64,000 bases of DNA from Acanthococcus lagerstroemiae (Eukaryota; Arthropoda; Insecta; Hemiptera; Eriococcidae), in contig CM063107.1 in the NCBI GenBank assembly GCA_031841125.1, positions 26,368,499-26,432,498 on the forward strand, read 5' to 3'. Positions 10,565 through 22,008 of this stretch are shown piece by piece (position 1 is the first letter of the stretch; each line of letters opens with the position of its first letter). The notes under the pieces were generated by a model. It did not search any database. It was not told the origin of the DNA and saw only the letters and a program-made list of their open reading frames with translations. The position numbers and the translations under genes were made by a program.

Positions 10565-11139
10565 ATTCTATATTCACGGTGTGCCCAATTCACAAATTCT
10601 TCCTTCTGTAGTCCAGAGCGCTTTCGGCTGCTATGCCATCATCAATGGAGTACCCTAACACTTTTCTCTTTGTCGTCCTGTATTTGTAGAGCATGGTGTG
10701 TAATACCATATGGTGAAACCTATTTGGTGTGTTCCTATTGGTTGTCTGTGGTCGGTCTGTCCAATCAGTGAGTGTTATGAGTGAGTGTTTCGTTATTAGT
10801 TGGAATGGGTTCTCGCTTTGGAAGTATGTTGTTTTGTTTTGTTTTTGTCTTTATTATCTCAAATTGTTCCTTTAATTTTCTGTTTCCTGTGTTGTTTTCT
10901 GTGTGTAGGATTTTGTATTTTTCCGTCAACTTGTGGTGGTTGCGTCCCTGGTCGTTGCAGTGTTTTCCACAGAGTGATTTGTCACCAACTAGGTTTCACC
11001 ATACGGCACTACACATCACTACAAATACAAGACGACAAAGAGAAAAGTGGTGTACTCCATTAGTGATGGCATAGTAACCGAAAGCGCTTTGGACTACAGA
11101 AGGAAGAAATTGTGAATTGGCACACCCTAAATATAGAAT
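10565..11139. mobile_element. Foldback-like MITE with long inverted repeats
   Basis: The left arm (10565 to about 10730) and right arm (about 10985 to 11139) are imperfect inverted copies over about 150 bp; both carry the GGTGTGCC, TTCTTCCTTCTGTAGTCC and TTTGTCGTC(C/T)TGTATTTGTAG blocks on opposite strands. Tips are ATTCTATATT and AATATAGAAT. The roughly 250-bp centre is T/G-rich and carries no recognisable protein. A target duplication was not identified. Confidence 0.75.
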
Positions 11140-11790
11140 CCGGCTGCGAAACGAAATTCTTCTATGAGAGCAAATCATGAAAAACTTGATCACTTATAGG
11201 CATTTGGGTGTTCATAATCATACTGCGATGGCGTTATTCCATATTACTTCCGAAAAAGTTCTTTACACAGGCCCATAGCCAGACCATGATTCTTGAGGGG
11301 GCAAATGATATAGTGAAAAGGGCAAATTAGGTTTTGAAAATCTGTCAAAATCAAGTACGTAGATGCATATATGCATGTATAGGTTTTTTGACCGAGGTGA
11401 GACCCGGATAAAAAGTGGACAACCCGAGATCCGCCTTAAAATACTTGTATTTCAGAGTATACTTTATGTCGAAATATTTAGAAATACAAATATAAGTTTG
11501 ATCGTTACACCCACAGAGGAGTAAGATAATCATGCTCGAATGTACTGTTTTGTATAAATCTTCCTGTCTGGACAAAGTCTAGGTAGGAAGATCCTAGCGT
11601 TTTTATCACCTGAATTCCGGTCAGTGATCTTTTCAAAAATCAAGTTCTTCTTAATTTATCATTCGCGGTTAGACGCAGGCGTATTTTTTTCGTATAAAAT
11701 CTAGTTAAAACGTGACTGAAATTTTGACTTAATCTGAACCTTAGTCAGACACTTATTAATTCAGGATCTCAAATCACTGACAATTTATAA
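11140..11790. other. Non-coding stretch with a hAT-like end stub
   Basis: CAGGCCCATAGCCAGACC at 11268 followed by GGGGGCAAA resembles the terminus of the CAG...GTAGCCAG hAT MITEs in this window, but no partner end was found. The rest shows nothing recognisable. Confidence 0.4.
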
Positions 11791-11791
11791 A

Positions 11792-12016
11792 GTGCAACAT
11801 AATGTAAATCGAAATGTTAGAAAACGGTGGAAAAACCCTACTTCCGATTCTGCCGAAATCTTTACCGAAAAATTAAATCCTAGTACAAACTTAAGAAATT
11901 CGGAGAACCCAGGAATAAGGGATAAGTTAGACTTAGGAGAAAAATTTGAAGAAACCTTTAAAAAAAAAATCGAACAGGAACGGGAGGTACTTTTTACAGA
12001 AGTTGAAAACTTATGA
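11792..12016 (+). other. Small lysine/glutamate-rich frame, unrecognised
   Basis: 74 codons, charged, with a KFEETFKKKIEQEREVLF stretch that could be coiled coil. It lies just upstream of a LINE RT remnant and could be a decayed piece of the same element, but I see no diagnostic motif. Possibly not a gene. Confidence 0.2.
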
Positions 12017-12059
12017 ATTTGAAATAAACCATATTATAAATGAGGGAGCGAAAAAGTTG

Positions 12060-12945
12060 ACCTAACAAAAAATAGAGAAGAAAATAAAAATGAGGAATAG
12101 AAAACTGCAGTTTCTTAAAGAAATGAAGTATTTGGGTCTAATCCTAGATCCCAACTTGAACTACAAGAAGCACGTGGATCACATAATTAACAAAATTAAA
12201 AAATATTATAACAAAATCAAATCTTTACATGGGAACACGTATGTAATGGACACACAAAAAAGAGAAATATTATATTCGGCACTATTTCATTCTATAACAG
12301 AATATGGATTCCTGGCATATTTCGATAACTTACGGAAATCAGAAATTAAAAAACTAAAATCTCTACAAAGAGTAATATTAATAGGAATTAAATCTGCATA
12401 CAGAACAGTCTCTCACTTTGCAGTACAAGTTGGGGTTACACCAATAGATGTGCAATTAAATCAAATCAACAAAATAAAAATAATTAAATTAGGGGCCAAA
12501 AAACCATTACAATCTCAGAAAAGCAGCAGAAAGAGAAAGTATTGAATGTAAAAGAAGAAACAATTACAATATAGCAGAAGCAATACAATAGGGAAAAGAC
12601 AGGGAGGAGAACAGCCGAGCTAATTCCTAATTTAAAAGAGAGACTAAAAAACAAGAAACTGAAATCAAATTATTTTTTAACACAGTACCTCACTGGTCAT
12701 GGTAGTTTCGCCACATATTTACAGAAATACAAAATTACGGATAATAGCTGTTGTAGGGAATGCGGCAGAGCAGACGATAGTCCAGACCACACCTTCAAAG
12801 AATGTCATATACTAAGTCACATAAGGGAAAAACATAATGTTACTGAGGAAGATTTGGGGAAATGCCTACAAGAAAAAGAAAGTCATGATAGAGTAAATAG
12901 ATTTGTTAGGGAAATATTAAAAACAAAGAGGGAAATTTAGATACC
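12060..12945 (+). pseudogene. Non-LTR retrotransposon RT C-terminus and zinc-knuckle tail
   Basis: 12090-12545 encodes a post-catalytic RT segment with EMKYLGLILDPNLNYKKH and a thumb-like region (TQKREILYSALFHSI). Further downstream, in broken frames, comes FLTQYLTGHGSFATYLQKY followed by a C-x2-C...H...C finger (CRECGRADDSPDHTFKEC, about 12750-12810), the usual C-terminal finger of R1/I/Jockey-like elements. The YxDD core and endonuclease are missing, so it is 5' truncated. The exact clade is not determined. Confidence 0.75.
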
Positions 12946-13540
12946 GTCGGTCAAAAAGTAGAGGTTGCATGAGTCATCAGTTTGTGTAAAAGTACATGTA
13001 CTAATTAGCCACGTATATTGTACCTTGTATATTACAATATGTAACATTGTTGTTAGAAATATTATTATTTTAGTATTAGTTTATGTAAGTAATGTTTATA
13101 AACAGAAAAGAACTCACACAGGCCTCTCCCAGCGTGATAAAAACTACTCTGTAAAAGCGCGGGAGAAGTACTGTCTGTATATCTGTATGTCTGTGAAATT
13201 TAAAAAAACATTCCAAAAATTAACCTTGTTTATGTCTCATATGATCAATTCCGATTCGGACAACCATAAGCTTGTTGGAAAAATTTATTAGAACGGAGAA
13301 GGGCTACTAAGAAACTCCAAAAAGAACCACTCCAACTCCGAATTATGAAATCATGAAAGCAGCAAAAGGCTACTAGGTAACCCAAACAGGAACCGCCCCA
13401 AGTCCCCAAGTCCGACTCAAATAATAGGGGACAATTTAACCCAAATAGGGACCAGATAAGGGAAACATTGTTCCTACTAAAAAGATTTTGTTTACAATTC
13501 CCTGCTAAATAATACCAAATGTGATGCTCGTCACAAAGAT
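12946..13540. other. Non-coding stretch
   Basis: Contains the region after the LINE tail. A phrase of the type GGCTACTA-GAAACTCC/GTAACCC recurs loosely at 13300-13400. No gene or RNA recognised. Confidence 0.5.
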
Positions 13541-14472
13541 AGTGGTGGATTTACCATTGGGCTATCTCGGCTGCAGCCCAGAGCGGCAAAATTTTTGGGC
13601 GGCCACTTTGGATAGAAAACAAGAAAACGAAAGGGAAAATGGAGAAAAGAAAGAAAATATGAAAAAAGATTGACGCGAATTAATGTATCATGCCTCGTTA
13701 AGTTGTACATGCAAATGCTGTTGAGTGGAGGGGCCTAAACACGTGAAGAAATTTGCTCGATAACGTACACAGTCTACAAACGTTCCTTCCAGGTAAAAAC
13801 CATTTCTCAGTTTTGCGTATAACAATCGAACGGACACGAACATTTGTGCTGAAGGAACATCGACTTCTAACCTGATTGCGGAAGCCAAAAAACTGAAAAA
13901 TAGTTACACAAATGATTTTGACGACAGTTTTGTTCATGAGTGCACTCGAGAGTATACATAATGGGTATGGGTTTCAATAGCATATTAGATAGTAACAAAA
14001 AAAAATAAGATCATTCAGATGGTGGAGCTTGTGCGAGCAAAATTTTTAGAGAACATTTTTCCAAATTTAGATGTAGCAATACGTATATATTTAGCATTAT
14101 TTGTAACTAATAGTTCAGGAGAGCGTTCATTTTCTGTATTAAAAAGAGTAAAGAATTATTTAAGAAATTCTTTAGGTGAAGGAAAACTAAATAGTTTTGC
14201 TATACTTTTTGTATCGAAGCCGAACTTGTTTGAAGATATTATTGCTGATTTTGCGGCTATAAAAACTCGAAGAAACTTGTTCAATTAATAATTATTGTAG
14301 TTCTTTAGTTTTGTTACATATGAGAAGCATGTATCAATTCCCTGTCCTTCAACATGTATCCGTTATAAACAAACAATGAAATAAATATAAAATTAGTTTG
14401 AAAAACGATTTTCTAGTAGGTGGATGGGTGTGAAGGGCGGCAAAATAAAGCCCAGGGCGTAGATTTGCCATT
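13541..14472 (+). mobile_element. Internally deleted hAT element
   Basis: The left end has TGGTGGATTTACCATTGGGC followed by GCCCAGAGCGGCAAA; the right end carries GGGCGGCAAAATAAAGCCC then GTAGATTTGCCA, its imperfect inverted form. Between them lies a hAT C-terminal domain. Ends are diverged and I found no clear 8-bp target duplication, so boundaries are approximate. Confidence 0.6.
14019..14288 (+). pseudogene. hAT transposase C-terminal dimerisation domain
   Basis: About 89 codons, matching the hAT family dimerisation region (zinc-finger MYM-type 1-like group): IFPNLDVAIRIYLALFVTN, then the hallmark SSGERSFSVLKRVKNYLRN, then LNSFAILFVSKPNLFEDII. The catalytic domain and N-terminal zinc finger are absent, so this is a remnant inside the shortened element around it. 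Confidence 0.85.
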
Positions 14473-15819
14473 TAGGTCAAGTGTGCATGAGACACTCGAT
14501 TTGTAATGTTGTTTTCGGATCTAGGTGGGGTAGTAATTTCGATACTTATCGACTATAATGTCAACTGATATATTAAGTAGACGAAAATTTGTGGACGTCT
14601 ACTGAACGTGGGTCAATTCGCTGCATACTAGAATGTTTGTAGCATGTCCATACATGTAGGCACTTGTTTGACTAAAATGTCAACTGCATTTAACATCCAC
14701 TGAACACTTGTTCATCATTTTGTCTATGGAAATGTATACCACACAGTCAACAGTAAACAGAGCATCAACATTTGTATGTGCACTGCACACGAACATGTGT
14801 ACTAAAAATGTCCTGGATTTCAATACTGACACTTCAGTCGACATTTGTGTTTCACAGGATGAAGTAACCCTTCTCCTCCCCGCGGGAAATAGAAACGGAG
14901 TAAAGAGTTAAGATCCAGGACCAGGAAGCCGAGATCCAAAATCGCTCCTATTCTCTTCATTATAGTGGAAAAAGCTCGAGCATTTTCTTTGGCTCCAACA
15001 TTTTCAAAAAATTCAGACTATTATCTCGCGCATTTCAAAATTTCAAATAAAAAAGGAATTCAATGCGCTAGGTGGCAATCTAGAAAGTTTGAACTCGAAT
15101 TCGGTAATGGAAGTAATTACACGTTAATTATGATTAAGCGAAAACATCAGACGAACTCTCGTATCTTCGAACATAAAATAAATAACTTATCTAATGATAA
15201 TTAAACCTTGTTCAATGGTTTAAAGTTTGACTAGATATAGTAAATACTTAATTGACCTTTGCGAGCGTAATGATTTAATTTGTTACAAATTTATTCTAAT
15301 TTAATCATTAACGTTGATTCGACCTTATTAAGAAATACCATCGCACTATCGCTTTAAACCGAGCTTGAAAGATAAGACAAATTGAAAGTAGTATTTTGTA
15401 ATAATCGTCTGACTACGGCTCGGGCATGTATTTTTATGTTTGTGAAGGTTTTAACTAACGAAATTTGGCAAGAAAACATTGCGAAATCTTAACTGCATGT
15501 ATTGAAGCATGAATTGCTGAAAGTTTATCTGAGTTGATTTTCCCACCAAAAATCAGCTGTTTCAATTTTGAAGTACTCAACTGTCACTTTAATTCGTACC
15601 AGGGCAAGAATTTTACGTTTTCATTTCAAAATTGCAGACTTCTAGAAGTAAAGTACAAGAAAAAAAACTATAGTACAGTGTGAGGAATCCATGACTGTTG
15701 AAAAGAACAGTGGCTAATCACATCTAGTGTGAAACTGACAGAGAAAGATGGTGTAAAGAAATTCATATCAAGATTAAACTGGAAACCGGAAGAAGAAGCA
15801 ATGACCCTGTCTCCCGTTG
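14473..15819. other. Non-coding stretch with a repeated-word patch
   Basis: At 14555-14830 the words GACTAaAATGTCAACTG, CTACTGAAC/CCACTGAAC and CATTTGTG recur on either strand, suggesting an old short repeat unit. Beyond that only short frames with no recognisable domain. Confidence 0.45.
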
Positions 15820-16540
15820 CAGACTGCCCAAAACTGAAAAACGGTCTGAAGCTAATGAACAGCCAAAAATAAGTCAGCAGCCGAAAACGGAGAAACAAGT
15901 CAGGAGCGAGAAACAGCGATAGTGGCTTATAGCACAAAGGAACTAACAAACTGCCAAAACTGACGTAGCAATCTAAAACAGATTAGCAGGTCTAAAGTGA
16001 CCTACAGTAATACTGATGTAGAGTCCAGAATTGAAAAATAGCCTAAAATAAATAATAAAGAAAGAAAGAAAGAAAGAAAGAAAAAAAGAAAAAAGCACGA
16101 GCTGAAAACTAGCTGAAAATTGAAGAAGAAACAAAAAAAAACCGTGTCTAAATTCTGGGAAATAGCTCAAAATAGATAGAAAAGACAACAACAACAACAG
16201 AATTAAAAATTATCAAAGAATCAGAAATAACAAACTAGTAGGCAAGAAACGATGAACGAATACTGATGTATTTCTCGAAACTGATAAACACAACAAACGA
16301 GGTGGAATCTAAGCAGCTCGGAAACTAAGAAACGCTCCCAAAGTAACAAATTGCATAATACTGACGAGCAGCCCAAAACTAAAGAAAAACATGGAAGGAA
16401 GTGGCTACTAATTTATTGTAAAAAGCTAAAACTGACCAACCGGCTGGAAAATGTCAACATTTATAAATTGCCCAAAGTTGACAAATGACTCAAAATTGGT
16501 GAATAGTGAAAAACTGTTCAGAATTGAAAATATCAAACCA
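15820..16540. repeat. Degenerate minisatellite, about 20-25-bp unit
   Basis: Roughly 700 bp in which words like GCCCAAAACTGA-AAA, GCCAAAACTGACGTAGC, GCTGAAAACTAGCTGAAAATTG and GCCCAAAGTTGACAAATG recur every 20-30 bases, heavily diverged. A (GAAA)n run (about 16050-16090) and an (ACA)n run (about 16185-16200) sit inside it. No coding signal. Unit length is an estimate by eye. Confidence 0.5.
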
Positions 16541-17034
16541 GATTAAATAGGGGAGACTGGGGCGATATGTGACTAAATTTACATAAGTATGTGATCTGGA
16601 ATCATAAAATGCGCCTCGTGTGCGAAAACAGGTTTTCGAGATAAATGAGTGTAAATATGGGATGGTAGTGGTGCGTTCAAGCGTTGCTATGACAGCCGCG
16701 TTTCGAATTCTTGTTGTTCTCTGTCATTCTCCTAGGCCCGTTTCACACAGCGCCATGTAAACGGATATTTTTAAACTTCTGACATAATTTTTAAATTCAA
16801 TTTGTGGGAAAACTAATGAAGATAGGAAGCTGCGATTTGTTTCATTCGAGAGAGCGTGATGTTTTTTTCTATAAGAATTGTTAACAAAGTGAAAATGATT
16901 TTTGATACCAGAGGCACATTTCATGATTCCAGGTCGCATATAACTTTTCAATCTTCTTTTCTTTCTAGTTTCTTTACCCAGAAGATTAAGTGGCAAGTTC
17001 AGACCCTCAGCTAAGGCTAAGTTAGAGCTAACAC
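16541..17034. other. Non-coding stretch
   Basis: Includes a phrase GGGGAGACTGGGGCGATATG at 16551 of the kind seen in dispersed insect repeats, but with no partner found here. No gene recognised. Confidence 0.4.
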
Positions 17035-17335
17035 AACCGAAAATTTCCGACTGAAGCATTAGCAATTTGGGTCGACTGTAAAAAGATGAAAGAAAGAATG
17101 ATAAGAAGCTCATCATTTTTCCAATTTTCTTGACTGGATGTTAAAATTTTCTGATTTTCCAGGCCCGAAAAAATAGTTTCGGATTGAGATGGGAGGAGTG
17201 TATTGAAACACCAAAAATTCCAGACTGAAGTATTACAAATCTGAGTTGAAAAGCAAACAGAGAGAATGAAAATAAGCTTCTCATCTTTCCAATTTTCTTG
17301 ACTGGATGTTTGAATTTTTCAACTTTTCAGTTGAA
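17035..17335. repeat. Two-copy imperfect tandem duplication, about 170-bp period
   Basis: Unit 1 (about 17035-17160) and unit 2 (about 17205-17335) share TTCCgACTGAAGcATTA near the start and, near the end, the exact run CCAATTTTCTTGACTGGATG. Diverged elsewhere. Confidence 0.7.
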
Positions 17336-17630
17336 TACCACGAATCTTACGAATGAGAGGTGAAGGGAATTTGACTGGATCGTGATCCCAATGTACAAAT
17401 AAGTTCGAAATACAAATAAAGTGCTTCTCCCCAGAGAAGCGTACGTCTAAAACTCACGCAGATAAAGCGCACTACAGAAGCTGATTTTTAAAATAACTTG
17501 GTAGTTATGTAATGAATTATGTATTAAAATTTATTAGAAAGACCGGATACGCGTAGGTAGTGGTAAGTTTTTCGTCTTATTAGATGAAAACGACCTAATT
17601 AGATGTTCTAAGAACTTCATAAATGATGAG

Positions 17631-18282
17631 CAAGGCTAGGATTCTTATGTAAATGGAAATTTGTTCTCGTAATACTAGATAGCGCATATCCACATTATCT
17701 TCGCGAATCATGAAATTCTGAATCCATATGCAAAAGTTTATAGCACATATTTTTGCATATTTAGGCCATAAATGCATAAAAATGAATATTTTTGCTGAAA
17801 AATAGCCGAATACCGCATATTTGAGGTTTTTCGGGCATATTTCCCCAAAAACTGGCCAAAAATCACTTCTAGTGACAAAATTTCCACAATTTTCACGATT
17901 TTCTAAAAACAAAAAAAAACAGTTTGCTCTTTGCTGTAAGCTGCTGGAAGAAGGTCGGCTGAAGACTAGAAAATTAGAGACAAGAAAAAAAAACCTATAG
18001 TGGTCACGTTTAAGGTCTTTTTTTTTTTTCTACATAAAAGCTTATTCAAGGCTTTAAACTGCGAAGCTGCAAACTGCAATTGCGATTATTTGGAAATGAA
18101 AAAAAAATCTTTGTGTTTTTGATGATTTAATGAAATAAACGTTTTAAAACGAATGGCTCTTATTGTAGTGCTTCGAAAACCTTACATTTCGATACCCATG
18201 AGGGTGAGGTTTTATGGTACATATTTTTTGCAAATTTTGGCGCATATTTTTGGTTTTTTAGCGCATAAAAATCCTAGCCGTA
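17631..18282. mobile_element. hAT-type MITE, perfect 8-bp TSD
   Basis: 652 bp, starting CAAGGCTAGGATTCTTATG and ending CATAAAAATCCTAGCCGTA. The target duplication ATGATGAG is exact at 17623-17630 and 18283-18290. The interior is full of GCATATTT words and has no transposase. It is a different family from the TAGAGCTCGG MITEs, although both are rich in ATATGC words. Confidence 0.88.
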
Positions 18283-18469
18283 ATGATGAGAGTAAAAACG
18301 ACAATAACAAGTCCACGTTTTGTTAGTCAGTAACAGGGGAAATTGTCAGATATTTTTGAATGCTACTTCAGGGTAGTTTTTCTTGGGTAATACCTTGCCG
18401 TGGTCAGGATGAGGCTTAAGCGTCAAAATAAAAAAAGTAAAAAGACTCTCTATGAGGTGATATATTGTT

Positions 18470-18790
18470 AAAATCGCGACAAAAAACCCATTTATGGTAT
18501 TCATTGATATTGAAAAAGCTTTTGAAAAAGTTAAATGGGACAAAACGTTTGATATTTTAAAAAAGATAGGGGTCAAATTTGAAGAAAGACAATAAGTTGT
18601 TTTAAACTTATACAAAGGACAGAAAAAGCTACATTAAGAAAAGAAGGAGAGAAAGAGGAGGCTAATACAGACAGCTGCAAGGCAGGGGTGCTCCTTATTT
18701 TCAGTATTATGTAATTTGTACATTGAGTGGGCTGTACAAGAAATAAAAGAAAATTTTACAACAAACAGCAAAATATACAAAAGTAAGCAG
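18470..18790 (+). pseudogene. LINE reverse transcriptase core fragment
   Basis: Translated in broken frames: FMVFIDIEKAFEKVKWDK (RT block A with its catalytic Asp), LKKIGVKFEER, LNLYKGQ, then ARQGCSL and LCNLYIEWAVQEIKE (block B). Internal stops and frame changes are present. Flanked directly by a hAT fragment on the other strand. The clade is probably RTE/CR1-like, from motif style only. Confidence 0.7.
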
Positions 18791-18794
18791 CGAT

Positions 18795-19440
18795 ACAATA
18801 TGTATGAAAACTTTTTTCCTTGATTTTTGAAGAGCAACGTCACCAATCACATCTTCAAAATTGAACTGGCGACAGATATCCCATTCTCTAGACTTAGTCG
18901 GGATAAATTTACTGGCCGTCCTTCAGACATGCTAGTGCGCAGTCTGTCTTTAATCAGTTTTAATTTTGAAAGGAACGTTCGCCATTGACATTAGAGACCA
19001 TGAATGAATAAAAAATTCTAAGCATGATTTTCAGGTTCGGGAACACGTTTTTCAAATTACTTTGTGAAATTATTTTATACTGGGATATTTCTATGAACTC
19101 TCCATTTTCTTTTTCATAATTCTTGATAAACTCAGCAAACTGAAGCAACTCATTCAGCAAACCTTCATCCATATATCTTCTGGATAAGAATTCACCAACT
19201 TTCTTCCTTTTTCTCACCAAGTATCTGGTTCGCAAAAACTCAGTTCGGGTAAAAAAACAACATTTATGGTAAATGGTTTTATAGGCCACGATTTTCTGAC
19301 TCAAAGATGAATTGATCAAAAGCCTGGATGAAGGCCTAAATTATGAATTTTTCTTGCGCTATCATATCTACTTCGGGGGTCCCGCCGGAACCCAAAGATT
19401 CAAGTCGGCCTTGCACGTACTGATTCACAAATTCAACAAA
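18795..19440 (-). pseudogene. hAT transposase C-terminal half (copy 1 of a duplicated chimera)
   Basis: On the minus strand, 18960-19319 encodes a hAT segment ending SNLKNVFPNLKIMLRIFY then VSNVNGERSFQN. Reading on past a stop gives LKLIKDRLRTSMSEGR and, shifted, FNFEDVIGDVAL, the rest of the dimerisation domain. Upstream (19330-19440) VNQYVQGRLESLGSGGTPEV is also hAT-like. Stops and shifts show it is dead. 19174-19440 is duplicated at 39888-40190. Confidence 0.8.
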
Positions 19441-19479
19441 TGAGAAGAAAATAATACTGAACCCGCAGGAATGCGCCTG

Positions 19480-22008
19480 GTACTAGTTTTGTACATTGTA
19501 CTGCGCACTACAATTATTTACAATCGTCGCACACGGCTCATGTACGTCTTTGTGGAACACAGTAGAAAATGGTAAAGCGGCTGGACCAGATGAAATACTC
19601 ACTGAACAGATCAAATGGCTGACGGACTTCTTCAACAACGTGGCAGATACAACAAAAATGGCAAAATTATGGTTGAGGACAAAGGTAGTAGCTATCCTGT
19701 AACCTGGGAAAGATCCTAATGATAGGAAGAGCTACAGATCAATTTCCCTCCTTTGCCACCTCTACAAGGTGTTCGAACGGGTACTACTCAATAGGATACA
19801 AGACACGATTGATGGAAAACTCATCCCCCAACAGGCTGGCTTTCGACAAGGGAAAAGCTGCACAAACCAGGTCACCAACCTTGTCCAACACATCGAGAAT
19901 GGCTTCGAGAGAAAAAAAAAATCATAGGGGTGGTCTTCGTAGATCTAACTGTTGCTTATGATACAGTGAATCATCACCTACTATGCAGAAAAATATACGA
20001 AATTACACGAGATTTCAAGTTCACGACACTTAACAGAGCAATGCAGAGCAACCGAATGTTCTATGTCATTCACCAGAGTAAGAGGGTGATTCTCCGAAAA
20101 ATGGACAATTCAACGTGGACAAAAACCAAAAAAAATGAGGTTCACTTTTCAAATTTTTTTCGTTGAAATCTATACTAGGGGTATTGAGAAATCATATTCC
20201 GGTACCGGCCGGGCTTAAATTTGATTTTGGAGGATTGTAAAAAAAAATTGTTGTCCACGTTGAAAGACAAATTTTTCAAGTATACATAGTGTGATAAGAT
20301 GAGGCTGTACGATCACACAGCGGCACTGTGGGTTACAATCTCACGGATCACGGTTTTATGAAGTACCAAAAATTCATCTAGGAAAGTAGTCTCTGCACGA
20401 AGAAGATTTAAAGGCTGTTTCTACAGACTGCTTCTAAGTGTCGAAAGATTCACGTCCTTCAGCGTGGATACAAGAAATACGTGAGTAGCCACGTTGAATA
20501 ATATTTTATGTCCACGTTTAAGGACAAAATCGCCTTTTCCCTTTTCCCATTGGGTAAATATGCGGGAAATATTTGATACTTACATGTTGCTGAATGTAAT
20601 GTGGCCAACATTAGTTATATTATTACGTTTTTACAAATTCGGAGCTATAAATTCAATATGGCTGTTGATGTCCACGATGAAGGACACTTTTTTTTTTTTA
20701 GAAACCAGGATCTCAGCAATAAATGAGTATTTTAGCATACAAATTATCATTATTTCACAGAAGTTCTTACACAGCCTTCTAGAGGAAGTTATGAGGAAGT
20801 TATATGAGCATTTGAGAGAAGTTTATACTTATAGTGGAACCCTACAGAGTGGTTTCAAAATTATCCACGTTGAAGGACATATCTCTTCCTAGACACAACT
20901 TTGAGGTATTCTAAAGGTTACTTAACTTGGTTAGAAAAAGATTGTAAGACCTATACCGTGTTGCCTCAACTTACCTCTTCAACAATGGGAAACAGTAGTT
21001 CCTGAAAATGATGTATTAAACCCTTCCAGCAAGCAAAAAAAAAAAACGGAACTAGGCCAGGTTGACATCCACGCTGATGGACATTTCAGGTGCATTTTCG
21101 ATTTTCTAAGGATGTTCTGCTGAACTAGGGAGAGCTTTTACCACTGTCTCCATCAGAAGAGTTCATTTCCTCAATTTTGATATATTGCGCATAGCATTCT
21201 GATAATAAGTGGCAGCCTATTTACATGAATTGTCCATTTTCCGGAGAATTACCCAAATCGAGCAGATGGAGACGACAGACAAATAGACTACCACAGAGAA
21301 GTGTTCTCGCCCCTACCTTATTCAATATACATATACACTAAGGACCAGCCGATTAGAGACAAGACAGAGCACTTCCTGTATGCTGACGACCTGGCAGCGA
21401 CGGCGTAGGGGGCTACACACGTAGAGGTAGAGGGAAAACTGTAGGACCTCCTTAATGAACTAGGGAGTTTCCTCAACTATACATCGGTCCTTACAGACGA
21501 CCCCTCGACCTCTAGGGCGACAAGATGGACAAACATCGACCACACCCCGCGCGCTGAAGACCTAGCCAGTGGACATGATCTCCCCTATCCATCGTGGCTC
21601 ACCCTGAATAGGCTGCGCACCGGATGCGCCCGTACAGCGGCAAACCTGACCAGATGGGGCATAAGCGACGACGCAGGTTGCCAGATATGCGATCAGCTTC
21701 AAAACGACGACCACCTCCTTATATGTGGAGGAGGGGCCATACATACCAGAGGGGAGATGTGGGGCAACCTAGACAACAGCACCTTGGACCTGTTGCAGAG
21801 ATAGAGGAGGAAAATTTTTAATTTAAAACTTAAAATTTCAAACTTAAATTTTTAAATTTAAAACTTGAAACTTAAGTTAACAGCTTACGCGTCGAAGTCC
21901 GGACACGAAAGAAGAAGAAGAACAGTAGAAAAAAATGTGGAGCCCCCTTCGATGTGGAGACCCGGGTCCCTGGGACCCCAGGGACCTCCCCCTAAATCTG
22001 GGCCTGAA
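19480..22008 (+). pseudogene. Jockey-like LINE, 5' truncated, copy 1, split by an insertion
   Basis: Left part (to 20083): GKAAGPDE, IKWLTDFFNNVADTTKMA, YRSISLLCHLYKVFE, IPQQAGFRQGKSC and VFVDLTVAYDTVNHHLL (RT block A). Right part (from 21255): QRSVLAPTLFNIYI, HFLYADDLAATA (YADD), then PSWLTLNRLRTGCARTAANL and a C-x2-C...H finger before a shared 3' UTR ending near 22008 (GACCCGGGTCCCTGGG block). Stops (such as TAA in AIL*PGKD and TAG after ATA) and frameshifts mark it as inactive. The 20084-21254 insert interrupts the RT. Confidence 0.85.
20084..21254. mobile_element. Non-coding inverted-repeat element with repeated 18-bp quasi-palindromes
   Basis: 1171 bp inserted within a LINE RT. Tips GGGTGATTCTCCGAAAAATG and, inverted at the right, GGGTAATTCTCCGGAAAATG are followed on both sides by GACAATTC, giving 28-bp termini with two mismatches. 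Inside, a motif near TGTCCACGTTGAAGGACA recurs: 20103-20121 (minus), 20252-20269, 20454-20470 (minus), a half at 20488-20498, 20509-20526, 20669-20686, 20862-20879 and 21066-21083. Spacing is mostly 150-205 bp. No transposase seen. No clear target duplication, so the superfamily is unassigned. Confidence 0.8.

Noticed and set aside
16050..16096. (GAAA)n tract as a CRISPR-like or functional repeat
   Set aside because: Simple microsatellite without spacers.
20130..20900. Repeated VHVEGH-like peptide as a coding repeat
   Set aside because: The repeated 18-bp motif falls in different frames with stops between and in both orientations, so it is a DNA-level motif.
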